Assembly (NCBI RefSeq): GCF_019966495.1
Contig: NZ_JAIMIA010000010.1
Location: 22,206 to 86,205 of the forward strand
Length of the DNA stretch: 64,000 bases
Direction of reading: 5' to 3'
From: Tateyamaria pelophila
GTDB taxonomy: Bacteria > Pseudomonadota > Alphaproteobacteria > Rhodobacterales > Rhodobacteraceae
Below, one piece after another: positions 17,590 to 27,712 of the stretch. The number at the start of each line of letters is the position of its first letter. Positions within the stretch are counted from its first letter, which is position 1. The notes beneath the pieces were generated by a model. It did not search any database. It was not told the DNA's origin and was given only the letters and a program-made list of their open reading frames with translations. Position numbers and translations under genes: made by a program.

Positions 17590-19844
17590 CAGCCGACCTT
17601 GCAAGCAGCCAGCACCGCCATGTTCAGAATATCGTTGGCGGTCGAGTTTGAAGAGCAAATCTGGATTGACCCGCCAACACCCGCCAGGATCGGCCCGATG
17701 ACAGTCGCACCGCCCATTTCCTGCATCAGTTTCACCGAAATGCTGGCCGAATGGCGCGCGGGGACCACCAGAATATTGGCCGGTCCGGTCAAACGCGAAA
17801 ACGGGTAAGCCTGTTGGGCCTTTGGGTTCAAAGCCACATCGACCGTCATCTCCCCTTCATACTCGAAATTCACGCCACGTCTGTCCAAGACGAGCGGAGC
17901 CTGATGCATCTTTTCCGAACGCTCCGAGACGGGATAGCCGAAGGTCGAAAAGCTGACAAAAGCAACACGTGGCTCAAGGCCCATGTTACGGGCGACGGTG
18001 GCAGCCTGTTCCGCGATATCGGCAAGGTTCTCTTCGTCCGGCCATTCATTTACCAATGTGTCCGCGATAAACACGATCCGGCCTTTGTGGACCAGCGCCG
18101 TAATGCCGGCCGCCTTACTGTTGGCGTCCGCATCGAAAACATGGTTGATTCGGTCCAGAATGTGAGCAGACTTGCGCGTTGCCCCCGTCACCAGACCATC
18201 CCCATGACCGTGGGCCAGCATCAACGCCGAAAATACGTGCCGATCCCGCGCGGCCAGCCTGTGCACATCGGCGCCATCAAATCCGCGCCGTTGCAGCCGT
18301 TCGTAAAGATGAGTCTTGTAGCCATCCAGATGCGTCGTGTTGGCCGCATTGACGATTTCCAACTCCCGCGCGGCATCGCCCAACCCAGCGGCTTCCAGCT
18401 TGGTCTTGACGTCATCCGCGCGCCCGACCACCAGAGCCGTTCCAAAGCCGGATCGCTGATACATAACGGCCGCGCGCAAGACACGCGGATCATCGCCCTC
18501 GGCAAAGATCATACGCGCCTGTGCGGCACGGGCGCGAGCGTTGATCCCGGTCAGAATGCTGGCTGTCGGGTCCATCCGCGATTTCAGGCTGAGCTCGTAG
18601 GCATCCATATCGATAATGGGCCTGCGGGCCGCACCGGTATCCATGCCCGCCCGGGCAACCGCCGGGGGGATACGGTAAATCAGGCGGGGGTCAAATGGCG
18701 TCGGAATGATGTAATCCCGGCCGAAACTCAGGTTCTTGCCATAGGCCAGCGCAACCTCATCGGGCACATCCTCGCGGGCCAAAGCGGCGAGCGCGTGGGC
18801 GCAGGCAATTTTCATCTCGTCGTTGATGGCACGGGCGTGGATATCAAGCGCACCCCGGAACAGGTAGGGGAAGCCCAGAACATTGTTGACCTGATTGGGA
18901 TAATCGCTGCGGCCCGTGGCGACGATGGCATCCATCCGCACGTCATGAGCCTCTTCCGGTGTGATCTCAGGATCGGGGTTGGCCATGGCAAAGATCACCG
19001 GGTTGTCGCCCATGCTTTCCACCATTTCCGGGGTCACGGCCCCTTTGACCGACACACCCAGGAACACATCCGCACCGACCATCGCCTCTTTGAGGCTGCG
19101 CAATTCGGTTTTGACCGCATGGGCAGATTTCCACTGGTTCATGCCTTCACTGCGGCCCTGGTACACCACACCCTTGGTATCGCACATGATACAGTTGTCA
19201 CGGCGCGCGCCCATGGATTTAAGCAACTCAATGCAGGCAATTCCAGCCGCGCCCGCGCCATTCAGCACGATCTTGACGTCTTCGATCTTTTTACCGGAAA
19301 TATGCAGCGCATTGATCAGGCCCGCCGCACAGATGACCGCGGTACCATGCTGGTCGTCATGGAAAACGGGAATATCCATTTCCTCTTTCAGACGCTGCTC
19401 GATGATAAAACATTCAGGGGCCTTGATGTCTTCGAGGTTGATGCCGCCGAATGTCGGGCCCATCAGCTTGACCGCGTTACAGAACGCATCGGGATCTTCG
19501 GTATCCAGCTCGATATCGATGGAGTTTACATCCGCGAAGCGTTTGAAGAGAACCGCCTTGCCCTCCATCACGGGTTTCGAACCCAGCGCACCAAGGTTCC
19601 CCAGGCCCAGAACGGCCGTCCCGTTTGAAATGACGGCCACCAGATTGCCCTTGTTGGTGTAATCATAGGCCAGTTCGGGATTGGCGGCGATGGCCTCGCA
19701 GGGCACGGCAACCCCCGGCGAATAGGCAAGACTCAGATCCCGTTGGGTCGTCATCGGAACGGTCGCCGTGATCTCGAATTTACCAGGCGTTGGCTCCATG
19801 TGGAACGCAAGCGCCTCTTCTGGCGTAACCTTTGACTTACTCAT
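17589..19844 (-). CDS. maeB: NADP-dependent malic enzyme with phosphotransacetylase-like domain
   Basis: 751 residues. The N-terminal malic enzyme domain (~1-430) includes SLAYSPGVAVPC, NGTAVLGLGNLG, FHDDQHGTA and NGAGAAGIA (nucleotide binding). The C-terminal ~320 residues resemble phosphate acetyltransferase, which in this enzyme type serves regulation by acetyl-CoA rather than catalysis. It makes pyruvate and NADPH from malate. I chose ATG 19844 (MSKSKVTPEE); the frame extends to 19901 without family likeness. Confidence 0.95.
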   Translation of the reverse strand: MSKSKVTPEEALAFHMEPTPGKFEITATVPMTTQRDLSLAYSPGVAVPCEAIAANPELAYDYTNKGNLVAVISNGTAVLGLGNLGALGSKPVMEGKAVLFKRFADVNSIDIELDTEDPDAFCNAVKLMGPTFGGINLEDIKAPECFIIEQRLKEEMDIPVFHDDQHGTAVICAAGLINALHISGKKIEDVKIVLNGAGAAGIACIELLKSMGARRDNCIMCDTKGVVYQGRSEGMNQWKSAHAVKTELRSLKEAMVGADVFLGVSVKGAVTPEMVESMGDNPVIFAMANPDPEITPEEAHDVRMDAIVATGRSDYPNQVNNVLGFPYLFRGALDIHARAINDEMKIACAHALAALAREDVPDEVALAYGKNLSFGRDYIIPTPFDPRLIYRIPPAVARAGMDTGAARRPIIDMDAYELSLKSRMDPTASILTGINARARAAQARMIFAEGDDPRVLRAAVMYQRSGFGTALVVGRADDVKTKLEAAGLGDAARELEIVNAANTTHLDGYKTHLYERLQRRGFDGADVHRLAARDRHVFSALMLAHGHGDGLVTGATRKSAHILDRINHVFDADANSKAAGITALVHKGRIVFIADTLVNEWPDEENLADIAEQAATVARNMGLEPRVAFVSFSTFGYPVSERSEKMHQAPLVLDRRGVNFEYEGEMTVDVALNPKAQQAYPFSRLTGPANILVVPARHSASISVKLMQEMGGATVIGPILAGVGGSIQICSSNSTANDILNMAVLAACKVG

Positions 19845-19965
19845 ATGCGGAAACCCTCCCTCGCGTCCGCCCCCTTTAGCGCAGCATGCCGTGTGCCTCA
19901 ATCGACTTTGGCTTTTACTCCCCTGCCACGGTTTGTAAGGTCACCCGACCAAAGCGGGGACTGTC

Positions 19966-22596
19966 ATGACTGTCACGCCAATGATGGCGCAATATCTCGA
20001 GATCAAGGCCGCCCACGAGGGCGCGCTTTTGTTTTATCGAATGGGCGACTTTTACGAGATGTTTTTTGACGACGCAGTTGCGGCGGCTGAAGCTCTGGAC
20101 ATTGCTCTGACGAAACGGGGCAAACATGACGGCAATGACATTCCCATGTGCGGCGTTCCGGTTCACGCCGCCGAAGGCTATTTGTTGACGCTCATCCGCA
20201 AGGGATTTCGCGTCGCGGTTTGCGAACAGATGGAAAGCCCCGCAGAGGCCAAAAAACGTGGATACAAATCCGTCGTCAAACGCGACGTCGTCCGATTGGT
20301 CACACCCGGCACCCTGACCGAAGACTCGTTGCTCGAAGCGCGGCGCCACAACTTTCTGGCCGCATTTGCGGAGGTGCGCGGGGAATGCGCATTGGCCTGG
20401 GTCGACATTTCCACGGGCGAGTTTCGCGTAATGGCGATGGATTCGGTCATGTTAGGGCCTGAATTGGCACGTTTGGCCCCGTCAGAATTGATTGTGGCCG
20501 ACAGCAAAGAAACGGAACTGAGGCCCGTTGTCGAAGATTTCGGAATCCCTCTGACCGCGATTGGCCGCGCGGCGTTTGACAGCACGGGCGGCACAGAACG
20601 GTTGTGTGCGTTGTTCAAGGTATCGGCGCTGGACGGGTACGGCACCTTCACCCGGGCCGAAATCGGCGCGATGGGTGCCGTCATTGACTATCTCGACATG
20701 ACTCAGAAGGGGAAGCTGCCCCTGTTGCGCCCGCCACAACAAGAGGCGCAAGCCAGAACGGTTCAGATCGATGCGGCAACGCGCCGGAACCTTGAGTTGA
20801 CATCCGCCCTGTCCGGTGGGCGAAACGGATCGCTCCTGGCGGTTATGGATCATACGGTCACAGCCGCTGGCGCACGCTTGCTTGAGGGGCGTCTTTCGTC
20901 CCCTTCCCGTGTGTTAGAGACGATATCAGCACGGATAGAGGCCGTGGACTACTGCGTGAACAACGCAAGCTATACACAAACAACCCGCTCCAACTTGCGC
21001 AGCGTCCCGGACATGAACCGAGCCTTGTCCCGCCTGTCGCTTGACCGTGGCGGGCCCCGCGACCTTGTCGCGTTGCGCAATGGACTGACCCAAGCACAGG
21101 TGCTCAACGAAACAGCGCCATCCGATCTGCCTGAATTATTGACCAAGGCCATCGCTGATCTGGCTGGACATGAGAGCCTCATCGATCGGCTGGACAATGA
21201 TCTCGTAGCAGAACCTCCCCTGCTGGTGCGCGATGGCGGTTTCATCGCAACCGGATGCGACCCGGACCTGGACGAAGCACGACAACTGCGCGACGAAGGT
21301 CGGTCGGTGATCGCGCAATATCAGCAGAACTATGCGACCCAAAGCGGGATCCAATCCCTCAAGATCAAACACAACAACGTCCTTGGGTACTTCATCGAAG
21401 TCACGGCAACCCATGCGGAAAAAATGCTGTCTGAACCGCTCAGCAACACGTTCATTCATCGCCAAACCACAGCCAATCAGGTCAGGTTCACCACAGTCGA
21501 ACTGTCCGAGCTGGAAACCAAAATCCTGAACGCAGGCGGACGGGCGCTGGAGATCGAAAAGCGGCTCTATGAAAACCTGAGGGTCCTTGTCACGGATCTT
21601 GCCCCGCAAATTGCCGAAACTGCGCGCGCTTTGGCCGAGATTGACCTGGCCACCGCCCTCGCCCATCTGGCCACGACGGAGAACTGGTGCAAGCCGACCC
21701 TCGACACCTCCCGTGCGTTCGAAGTTACGGGCGGCAGGCATCCGGTTGTCGAAAAAGCGCTCCGCCATCAGGGCGGCGCGGCGTTCATCGCAAATGATTG
21801 TAGCCTGTCTGCGGAAAACGATGCCGCCATCTGGCTTTTGACCGGGCCGAACATGGCCGGAAAGTCGACATTCCTGCGGCAAAACGCATTGATCACGATA
21901 TTGGCGCAAATGGGCAGCTTTGTGCCGGCAACTTCCGCGCATATCGGTTTGGTCAGCCAAATTTTCAGCCGGGTCGGAGCATCGGATGATCTGGCGCGCG
22001 GGCGATCGACCTTTATGGTCGAGATGGTCGAAACCGCTGCGATCCTGAATCAGGCCGATGATCGCGCGCTTGTCATCCTCGATGAAATTGGGCGCGGCAC
22101 GGCGACATATGATGGGCTGTCCATCGCTTGGGCCACGCTCGAACACCTGCATGATGTCAACAGATCGCGCGCGCTCTTTGCCACGCATTATCATGAAATG
22201 ACCGCCCTTGCGTCGAAATTGGCGGGCGTGGAAAACGCGACCGTGGCCGTCAAGGAATGGGACGGCGAGGTTGTTTTCCTCCACGAGGTGCGGCGCGGCG
22301 CTGCCGACCGATCCTACGGCGTGCAGGTGGCGCAACTTGCGGGCTTGCCGCCAGCCGTTATCGCCCGTGCCCGCGTCGTGCTCGAAGCACTGGAGTCCGG
22401 AGAAAGAGAAGGCGGCGTCGCTCAGAAAACGTTCATCGATGATCTACCTCTGTTTTCGGTGAACCCCGCCCCGGTCGTGGCAAAACACGCCCCTTCCCCT
22501 GCGCTGGATATGCTGCAAGAGATTCATCCGGACGAACTGACCCCCCGTGACGCGCTGAACCTGATCTACAAACTGAAAGACGCGGCCAAATCCTGA
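19966..22596 (+). CDS. mutS: DNA mismatch repair protein MutS
   Basis: 876 residues. The mismatch-reading motif FYRMGDFYEMFF (Phe-x-Glu wedge) is near residue 20-31. The C-terminal ABC-type ATPase has Walker A GPNMAGKST (~627-635), Walker B LVILDEIGRGT and the FATHYHE switch. It recognises mismatches and recruits MutL. The coding end lies inside an inverted repeat that could help termination. Confidence 0.98.
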   Translation: MTVTPMMAQYLEIKAAHEGALLFYRMGDFYEMFFDDAVAAAEALDIALTKRGKHDGNDIPMCGVPVHAAEGYLLTLIRKGFRVAVCEQMESPAEAKKRGYKSVVKRDVVRLVTPGTLTEDSLLEARRHNFLAAFAEVRGECALAWVDISTGEFRVMAMDSVMLGPELARLAPSELIVADSKETELRPVVEDFGIPLTAIGRAAFDSTGGTERLCALFKVSALDGYGTFTRAEIGAMGAVIDYLDMTQKGKLPLLRPPQQEAQARTVQIDAATRRNLELTSALSGGRNGSLLAVMDHTVTAAGARLLEGRLSSPSRVLETISARIEAVDYCVNNASYTQTTRSNLRSVPDMNRALSRLSLDRGGPRDLVALRNGLTQAQVLNETAPSDLPELLTKAIADLAGHESLIDRLDNDLVAEPPLLVRDGGFIATGCDPDLDEARQLRDEGRSVIAQYQQNYATQSGIQSLKIKHNNVLGYFIEVTATHAEKMLSEPLSNTFIHRQTTANQVRFTTVELSELETKILNAGGRALEIEKRLYENLRVLVTDLAPQIAETARALAEIDLATALAHLATTENWCKPTLDTSRAFEVTGGRHPVVEKALRHQGGAAFIANDCSLSAENDAAIWLLTGPNMAGKSTFLRQNALITILAQMGSFVPATSAHIGLVSQIFSRVGASDDLARGRSTFMVEMVETAAILNQADDRALVILDEIGRGTATYDGLSIAWATLEHLHDVNRSRALFATHYHEMTALASKLAGVENATVAVKEWDGEVVFLHEVRRGAADRSYGVQVAQLAGLPPAVIARARVVLEALESGEREGGVAQKTFIDDLPLFSVNPAPVVAKHAPSPALDMLQEIHPDELTPRDALNLIYKLKDAAKS

Positions 22597-22603
22597 CCGC
22601 GTC
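22579..22603 (+). terminator. Inverted repeat overlapping the mutS stop codon
   Basis: GACGCGG, an 11-base loop that holds the TGA stop, and CCGCGTC form a perfect 7-bp GC-rich stem. It is followed by a weak TTCTTT tract a few bases later. It lies between convergent mutS and grpE and may act as a terminator. Confidence 0.4.
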
Positions 22604-22630
22604 TACGAGTTCTTTAGATGTACAGACGTG

Positions 22631-23194
22631 TTAACCGGCAGGTGTAGACGACACCCCGACTTGCGCCGGACGCAGCAGCCGATCGTGGAGCATGAACCCT
22701 TCGGCTGCGACCTGAATGATATCGCCTGCCTTGGTGCCGGGAACGGGTGCTTCGAACATGGCCTGGTGGTGTTGCGGATCAAAGCGATCACCAACCTCGG
22801 GCGCGATGATTTCGATGCCGTGCTTTTTGAACACGTTCAGCAGCTCGCGCATGGTCAGTTCGATGCCTTCAAGCAGCGGGCCGGCGACGCCGCGTTGCTC
22901 TTCGGATGTGGTCTCAAGGGCGCGCTTCATGTTGTCGTAAACCGGGAGCATATCGCGGGCCAGTTTCGAGCCGCCATAATTCTCGGCTTCTCGCCGGTCC
23001 TTGTCTGACCGCTTGCGCGCATTTTCCGCATCCGCAAGTGCGCGCATGAAGCGGTCTTTCAGCTGATCCCGCTCTGCGCGCAGTTGATCCAACTCCAGGG
23101 CTTCATCATCGATTTCAGCCATGTCTTCCGCAAATTCTTCATCTTCGGCGATTTCAATATCGTCCAGAAAATCGTCATTCCTAGGCTCTGCCAT
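22631..23194 (-). CDS. grpE: Nucleotide exchange factor GrpE
   Basis: 187 residues. An acidic N-terminus is followed by a long coiled coil (DELRAERDQLKDRFMRALADAENARKRSDKD) and the C-terminal beta domain with FDPQHHQAMFEA and MLHDRLLRPAQVGV. It releases ADP from DnaK. It lies three bases behind hrcA on the same strand, so it should belong to the hrcA-grpE heat-shock operon. dnaK is not in the window. Confidence 0.96.
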   Translation of the reverse strand: MAEPRNDDFLDDIEIAEDEEFAEDMAEIDDEALELDQLRAERDQLKDRFMRALADAENARKRSDKDRREAENYGGSKLARDMLPVYDNMKRALETTSEEQRGVAGPLLEGIELTMRELLNVFKKHGIEIIAPEVGDRFDPQHHQAMFEAPVPGTKAGDIIQVAAEGFMLHDRLLRPAQVGVSSTPAG

Positions 23195-23197
23195 GTT

Positions 23198-24268
23198 TTA
23201 CCTTTCACTGCGGTCCGTCAGCATCCGCCCGACCAGCTGCGCTGTGTAGTCTACAATCGGAACGATCCGCCCATAATTGAGCCGCGTGGGCCCAATAACG
23301 CCAACCGCACCGATAATCTTACGGTCCGCGTTCATATAAGGGGAAACCACCAAAGAGGAACCCGAAAGTGAGAAAAGTTTGTTCTCTGAGCCGATAAAAA
23401 TGCGTACGCCGTCGCCTTCTTCGGTCAGGTTCAGGAACTCAGCGATGTCGCGTTTGCGTTCCAGATCGTCAAAAAGGCTTCTGATACGGTCGAGCTCCTC
23501 CGCTTCCGCAGAATCGGTGAGCAAATTGGCGCGGCCTCGTACAATCAAACGATCCGGCGTTTCGCCCTCACCTTCCCAGGATGCCAAACCACTTTCAACC
23601 AAGGCCTGCGACAGCGAATCGATCTCCTGCCGCCGCTGCGCGATCTCTGTTTGGACGATTGTACGCACCTCGGTCAGCGTGCGTCCTTCGATGATGGCAT
23701 TCAGAAAATTCGCAGCCTCGCGCATGGATGAAGGGGTTTGCCCGGGCGGCGGCTGGAACAGCCGGTTTTCCACATGCCCATCGCCAAACACCAGAACGAC
23801 CAGTGACTGATCCGGACCCAGCATCACGAATTCCAGGTGCTTGATCGGCGCTTCATATTTCGGCGTCAGAACCAGAGACGCGCCATGTGTGACCCCCGAC
23901 AGCGCGGAACCAACCCGATCCAGCAGACTGTTCACATCCCGCTCGTTCGAGCCAAGCGTCGCATCAATCTTTTCCCGATCTGATTCGTCCGGTACGCCGA
24001 CCTCAAGCAGGCCATCGACAAACATACGCAAACCCTGTTGCGTCGGAATGCGACCCGCGCTGACATGGGGGCTGTTCAGCAATCCCATGAATTCCAGATC
24101 CTGCATGACATTGCGGATCGTCGCCGCACTGACACGCTCGCTGAAGTCACGTGTGAGCGTGCGTGACCCCATCGGATCACCCGTCGACAGATAGCCTTCG
24201 ACGACACGTCGAAACACTTCGCGCGACCTGTCGTTCATCTCGTCGAGTAGTTTTTGCGTATCGGTCAT
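23198..24268 (-). CDS. hrcA: Heat-inducible transcription repressor HrcA
   Basis: 356 residues from ATG 24268 (MTDTQKLLDEM); three more codons precede it in frame. A winged-helix N-terminus (VVEGYLSTGDPMGSRTL, SAATIRNVMQDLE) precedes the GAF-like regulatory domain. HrcA represses chaperone genes by binding a CIRCE inverted repeat. I searched the 97-base gap upstream and saw no CIRCE copy, so it may not be self-regulated, or its targets (such as groESL) lie elsewhere. Confidence 0.95.
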   Translation of the reverse strand: MTDTQKLLDEMNDRSREVFRRVVEGYLSTGDPMGSRTLTRDFSERVSAATIRNVMQDLEFMGLLNSPHVSAGRIPTQQGLRMFVDGLLEVGVPDESDREKIDATLGSNERDVNSLLDRVGSALSGVTHGASLVLTPKYEAPIKHLEFVMLGPDQSLVVLVFGDGHVENRLFQPPPGQTPSSMREAANFLNAIIEGRTLTEVRTIVQTEIAQRRQEIDSLSQALVESGLASWEGEGETPDRLIVRGRANLLTDSAEAEELDRIRSLFDDLERKRDIAEFLNLTEEGDGVRIFIGSENKLFSLSGSSLVVSPYMNADRKIIGAVGVIGPTRLNYGRIVPIVDYTAQLVGRMLTDRSER

Positions 24269-24276
24269 GTGACCCA

Positions 24277-24304
24277 CTTAAAAGCCGCGAAAATCAAAGG
24301 TCAA
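24277..24304 (-). promoter_or_regulatory. Possible promoter of hrcA-grpE
   Basis: Read on the minus strand: TTGACC (24304-24299), a 16-base spacer, and TTTAAG (24282-24277). The -10 box is only 9 bases from the chosen hrcA ATG, which would give a nearly leaderless mRNA, so either this is not the main promoter or the start is further downstream. Confidence 0.3.
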
Positions 24305-24365
24305 TCGGGGTTGCAACGCCACCCGTCCGGGCGGTATCCCGACGCAACAAGAAAAGGATCACCTC

Positions 24366-25079
24366 ATGCGTCCCTCTGGAAGACAGTTAAGTGAAATGCG
24401 CCCCGTTTCAATCGAAACCGGGTTCACAAAACATGCCGAAGGGTCCGCCCTGATCAAGATAGGCGATACGCATGTCCTGTGTACAGCAACGATCGAAGAT
24501 CGTGTGCCGCCTTTTATCAAGGGATCCGGACTGGGATGGGTTACAGCCGAATACGGCATGCTGCCTCGTGCAACAAACACGCGGATGCGCCGCGAAGCCA
24601 CATCCGGCAAACAAGGGGGCCGCACCGTTGAAATCCAGCGGTTGATCGGGCGATCCCTGCGCGCCGGCGTTGATCGCGTCGCCCTTGGCGAACGTCAGAT
24701 CACCGTGGACTGCGATGTGCTGCAAGCCGATGGCGGCACGCGCTGTGCCTCGATCACCGGTGGTTGGGTCGCCCTGCGCCTTGCCGTGAACAAGCTGATG
24801 AAAGCCGGCGATGTGGTCAGTGACCCACTGATCTCTCCCGTTGCGGCTGTGAGCTGTGGCATCTATGCGGGCCAACCGGTGCTTGACCTCGATTATCCCG
24901 AAGACAGCGAAGCGGGTGTCGACGGCAACTTTATCATGCTCGGCAATGGCCAGCAGATCGAAGTCCAGATGAGTGCGGAAGGCTCCACATTCTCTCGGGA
25001 CCAGATGAACCAACTGCTTGATCTGGCTGAAAAAGGCGTTGGCGAACTGGTGGCAGCCCAACACGCGGCTTCGGCATGA
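24366..25079 (+). CDS. rph: Ribonuclease PH
   Basis: 237 residues. Blocks such as [39 protein letters not shown] and [10 protein letters not shown](C)ASITGG are typical. It trims tRNA 3' ends with phosphate. ATG 24366 has AAGGAT upstream. It is divergent from hrcA and overlaps rdgB by four bases (ATGA). Confidence 0.97.
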   Translation: MRPSGRQLSEMRPVSIETGFTKHAEGSALIKIGDTHVLCTATIEDRVPPFIKGSGLGWVTAEYGMLPRATNTRMRREATSGKQGGRTVEIQRLIGRSLRAGVDRVALGERQITVDCDVLQADGGTRCASITGGWVALRLAVNKLMKAGDVVSDPLISPVAAVSCGIYAGQPVLDLDYPEDSEAGVDGNFIMLGNGQQIEVQMSAEGSTFSRDQMNQLLDLAEKGVGELVAAQHAASA

Positions 25080-25687
25080 CACGCCGGTTCGATGGCGACC
25101 GGATTTTGGTCGCCACTCACAACGCGGGCAAGCTGGAAGAGATGACGGAACTGTTTGCCCCTTTTGGCGTAACGGTCGTGGGCGCGGCAGAGATGAACCT
25201 GCCGGAACCCGATGAGACGGAAACCACATTCGAAGGCAACGCCCGGATCAAAGCGGTTGCCGCAGTGAAAGCCACCGGAATGCCTGCACTGTCGGACGAT
25301 TCAGGGATCGAGGTTGCCGCACTGGACGGCAGGCCCGGTGTCTATACCGCCGACTGGGCCGAGACGCCCAATGGCCGGGATTTCATGATGGCAATGGAGC
25401 GGACCCACTCCGAACTGGAAGCCGTCAATGCCGCTCACCCCCGCCAGGCCCGATTTTGCTCGACGCTGGTTCTGGCCTGGCCGGATGGGCACGAAGAGAT
25501 ATTCGAAGGCACCGTTGATGGCACGTTGGTCTGGCCCGTGCGTGGCGCCCTCGGCCACGGCTATGATCCGATGTTTCAACCCGTGGGCCACGATCGCACC
25601 TTTGCCGAAATGACCCATGACGAGAAAAACGCGATCAGCCACAGGGCCGACAGTTTCAAGAAACTGATCGCAGGCTGTTTTGGCTGA
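25076..25687 (+). CDS. rdgB: dITP/XTP pyrophosphatase (RdgB/HAM1)
   Basis: 203 residues. [11 protein letters not shown] near the N-terminus, [18 protein letters not shown] and the C-terminal [10 protein letters not shown] are the family signatures. The enzyme removes non-canonical purine nucleotides from the pool. It is coupled to rph at its start and overlaps hemW by 8 bases at its end. Confidence 0.96.
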   Translation: MTRRFDGDRILVATHNAGKLEEMTELFAPFGVTVVGAAEMNLPEPDETETTFEGNARIKAVAAVKATGMPALSDDSGIEVAALDGRPGVYTADWAETPNGRDFMMAMERTHSELEAVNAAHPRQARFCSTLVLAWPDGHEEIFEGTVDGTLVWPVRGALGHGYDPMFQPVGHDRTFAEMTHDEKNAISHRADSFKKLIAGCFG

Positions 25688-26825
25688 GGATTGGGAAGCC
25701 GGAGGGTTCGGGCTTTATGTGCACTGGCCGTTCTGCGCCGCCAAATGCCCCTACTGCGACTTTAACAGCCATGTCACACGTAGCGTCGACCATGCGGCAT
25801 GGCGCGTCGCGCTTGTCGACGAAGTCAAACGTTTGGGTAAAGAAACACATGGGCGCGTTTTGCGTTCGGTGTTTTTTGGCGGGGGCACGCCCAGCCTGAT
25901 GGAGCCAGCCACCGTTGGTGCCATCCTAGATACGGTTCATGCAGTATGGCCAACAGCCAATGATCTGGAAGTCACGCTGGAAGCCAACCCAACCTCCGTC
26001 GAAGCCTCAAAGTTTGCCGACTTCCACCACGCAGGCGTCAACCGCGTATCAATGGGCATTCAGGCGCTGAACGATCCGGACCTTCGCGCATTAGGACGTC
26101 AGCACAGCGCACGCGAGGCATTGGCCGCTTTTGATATCGCACGACGTGCGTTTGAGCGCGTCAGTTTTGATCTGATGTATGGACGGCAAAACCAATCCCT
26201 CTCCGATTGGGAAACAGAGTTGTCGTCTGCGCTTGCGTTGGGTTTGGACCATGTCTCGCTGTATCAACTGACTATCGAGGGCGGGACAGCCTTTGGCGAT
26301 CGTTACAAGGCCGGGAAACTACGCGGTTTACCGGATGAAGATCTGTCGGCAGATATGTATGCGCTCACACAAGATATATGTGCCTCCCACAACATGCCGC
26401 GGTATGAAGTCTCCAACCACGCAACGGACGGGAATGAGTCACGGCATAATCTGGTTTATTGGCGATACGGCGACTATGTGGGAATTGGCCCCGGCGCACA
26501 TGGCAGGATAACCGCAGAGGGCGTCAGGCAGGCAACCGAACAAACGCGCATGCCGAGCGCATGGCTGTCAGGCGTTTCACGTGAAACTCGCGAAAACCTG
26601 AGCGGCACAGACCAGGCCAGCGAGTTTCTATTGATGGGTCTCCGGCTCACCGAAGGTGTGAGCAAACAGCGGTTCACCAATCTGGCGGGATACGCCCTGA
26701 ACGAGGATAAAATCGCTCATCTCGTTGATCTCGGGATGATTTCCAACACCAAAGATCGAATTGTTGTTACCAATCAAGGGTTTACGGTGTTAAACGGCAT
26801 TCTCAGAGAGCTATTGGGAGCTTAG
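25680..26825 (+). CDS. hemW: Radical SAM haem chaperone HemW
   Basis: 381 residues from a TTG start at 25680, which overlaps the rdgB stop. The radical-SAM cluster motif is FCAAKCPYC (Cys19, 23, 26). [15 protein letters not shown] and the C-terminal [10 protein letters not shown] segment fit HemW (formerly a coproporphyrinogen oxidase-like protein), which delivers haem to respiratory enzymes. A parS site lies inside the gene at 26573-26588. The stop overlaps the parB stop by four bases. Confidence 0.92.
   Translation: MAEDWEAGGFGLYVHWPFCAAKCPYCDFNSHVTRSVDHAAWRVALVDEVKRLGKETHGRVLRSVFFGGGTPSLMEPATVGAILDTVHAVWPTANDLEVTLEANPTSVEASKFADFHHAGVNRVSMGIQALNDPDLRALGRQHSAREALAAFDIARRAFERVSFDLMYGRQNQSLSDWETELSSALALGLDHVSLYQLTIEGGTAFGDRYKAGKLRGLPDEDLSADMYALTQDICASHNMPRYEVSNHATDGNESRHNLVYWRYGDYVGIGPGAHGRITAEGVRQATEQTRMPSAWLSGVSRETRENLSGTDQASEFLLMGLRLTEGVSKQRFTNLAGYALNEDKIAHLVDLGMISNTKDRIVVTNQGFTVLNGILRELLGA
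26573..26588. promoter_or_regulatory. parS centromere site inside hemW
   Basis: cGTTTCACGTGAAACt: the 14-base palindromic core is perfect and only the two outermost bases differ from the full 16-mer. In the hemW frame it encodes VSRET. ParB is expected to load here; the site is about 7.8 kb from the putative oriC. Confidence 0.9.
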
Positions 26826-27709
26826 CTGCTTAATCTCCGGCACAGATCATCCAACTCGTCCAATGAGGTGTAATGAAGAGTCAGCTGCCCCGCTTCCCCG
26901 TTCGGCGCATGGGTCAACGACACCTTCACTCCCGTCGCGGCAGACAGGTCGCTTTCAAGCGCGCGGGTATCTGCATCCTTTTCGGTTGTCTTGTTTGAAG
27001 CACGCGCACGGCCCGAGTCTTCTCCAGTTTGACCGGAAGATTTTTTAACCAAGGCTTCCGTCTGACGCACTGAAAGCCCGCCGGCGATAATCTTTTTCGC
27101 CAGCGCCTCGGGATCCGTTGCCGTTATCAAAGCACGGGCATGGCCCGAACTCAGTTCGCCTTTGAGGACGTTATTCTGTATCGACGGCGGCAAATTCAAC
27201 AATCTCAGCAAGTTGGCAATATGGCTACGGCTCTTGCCCAAAGCCTCCGCCAGCTTTTCCTGTGTATGGCCAAAGCGATCCATAAGCTGTTTGAAGCCGG
27301 CCGCTTCTTCAATCGGGTTCAGGTCCGCACGTTGGATATTCTCGATGATCGCAACTTCCAGAACTTCGGTATCCGTAAAATCACGAACGATAACCGGCAG
27401 CTCGTGCAATTGCGCCTGTTGCGCCGCCCGCCAACGACGTTCCCCTGCAACGATTTCGAAACTTTCACCGACAGGGCGCACGATCAAAGGCTGCAACACA
27501 CCCTTTTCGCGGATTGATGCGACGAGATCATCCAAAGGCGCAGCTTCAAACTGTTTGCGCGGTTGGTCAGGGTTTGGTCTTATCCGCTCGATCGGGATCA
27601 TTTGATCCCACGAAGTGCCGGTCGACGGTCGCGTTTGCGGCTCACTCACATCGGCCATCAAAGCGGACAAACCACGCCCCAGACCGCGTTTCTTATCATT
27701 GCTTACCAT
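26822..27709 (-). CDS. parB: Chromosome partition protein ParB
   Basis: 295 residues. KKRGLGRGLSALM opens the protein. The N-terminal ParB/Srx CTPase domain has IRPNPDQPRKQF, LQPLIVRP and GERRWRAAQ (GERRxRA). A helix-turn-helix that reads parS follows (TQEKLAEALGKSRSHIANLLRLL). It binds parS and, with ParA, segregates origins. It lies three bases after parA, at the end of the mnmE-mnmG-rsmG-parA-parB run. Confidence 0.97.
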   Translation of the reverse strand: MVSNDKKRGLGRGLSALMADVSEPQTRPSTGTSWDQMIPIERIRPNPDQPRKQFEAAPLDDLVASIREKGVLQPLIVRPVGESFEIVAGERRWRAAQQAQLHELPVIVRDFTDTEVLEVAIIENIQRADLNPIEEAAGFKQLMDRFGHTQEKLAEALGKSRSHIANLLRLLNLPPSIQNNVLKGELSSGHARALITATDPEALAKKIIAGGLSVRQTEALVKKSSGQTGEDSGRARASNKTTEKDADTRALESDLSAATGVKVSLTHAPNGEAGQLTLHYTSLDELDDLCRRLSS

Positions 27710-27712
27710 GTC

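Noticed and set aside
17751..19628. 625-codon open frame opposite maeB
   Set aside because: It is antisense to a clear malic enzyme gene, rich in Arg/His/Gly with no known motif; a mirror of GC-rich codon use.
21136..22335. 399-codon open frame opposite mutS
   Set aside because: Antisense to mutS ATPase region, no ribosome site or motif.
24269..24365. CIRCE operator at hrcA
   Set aside because: No TTAGCACTC / GAGTGCTAA half in the gap.
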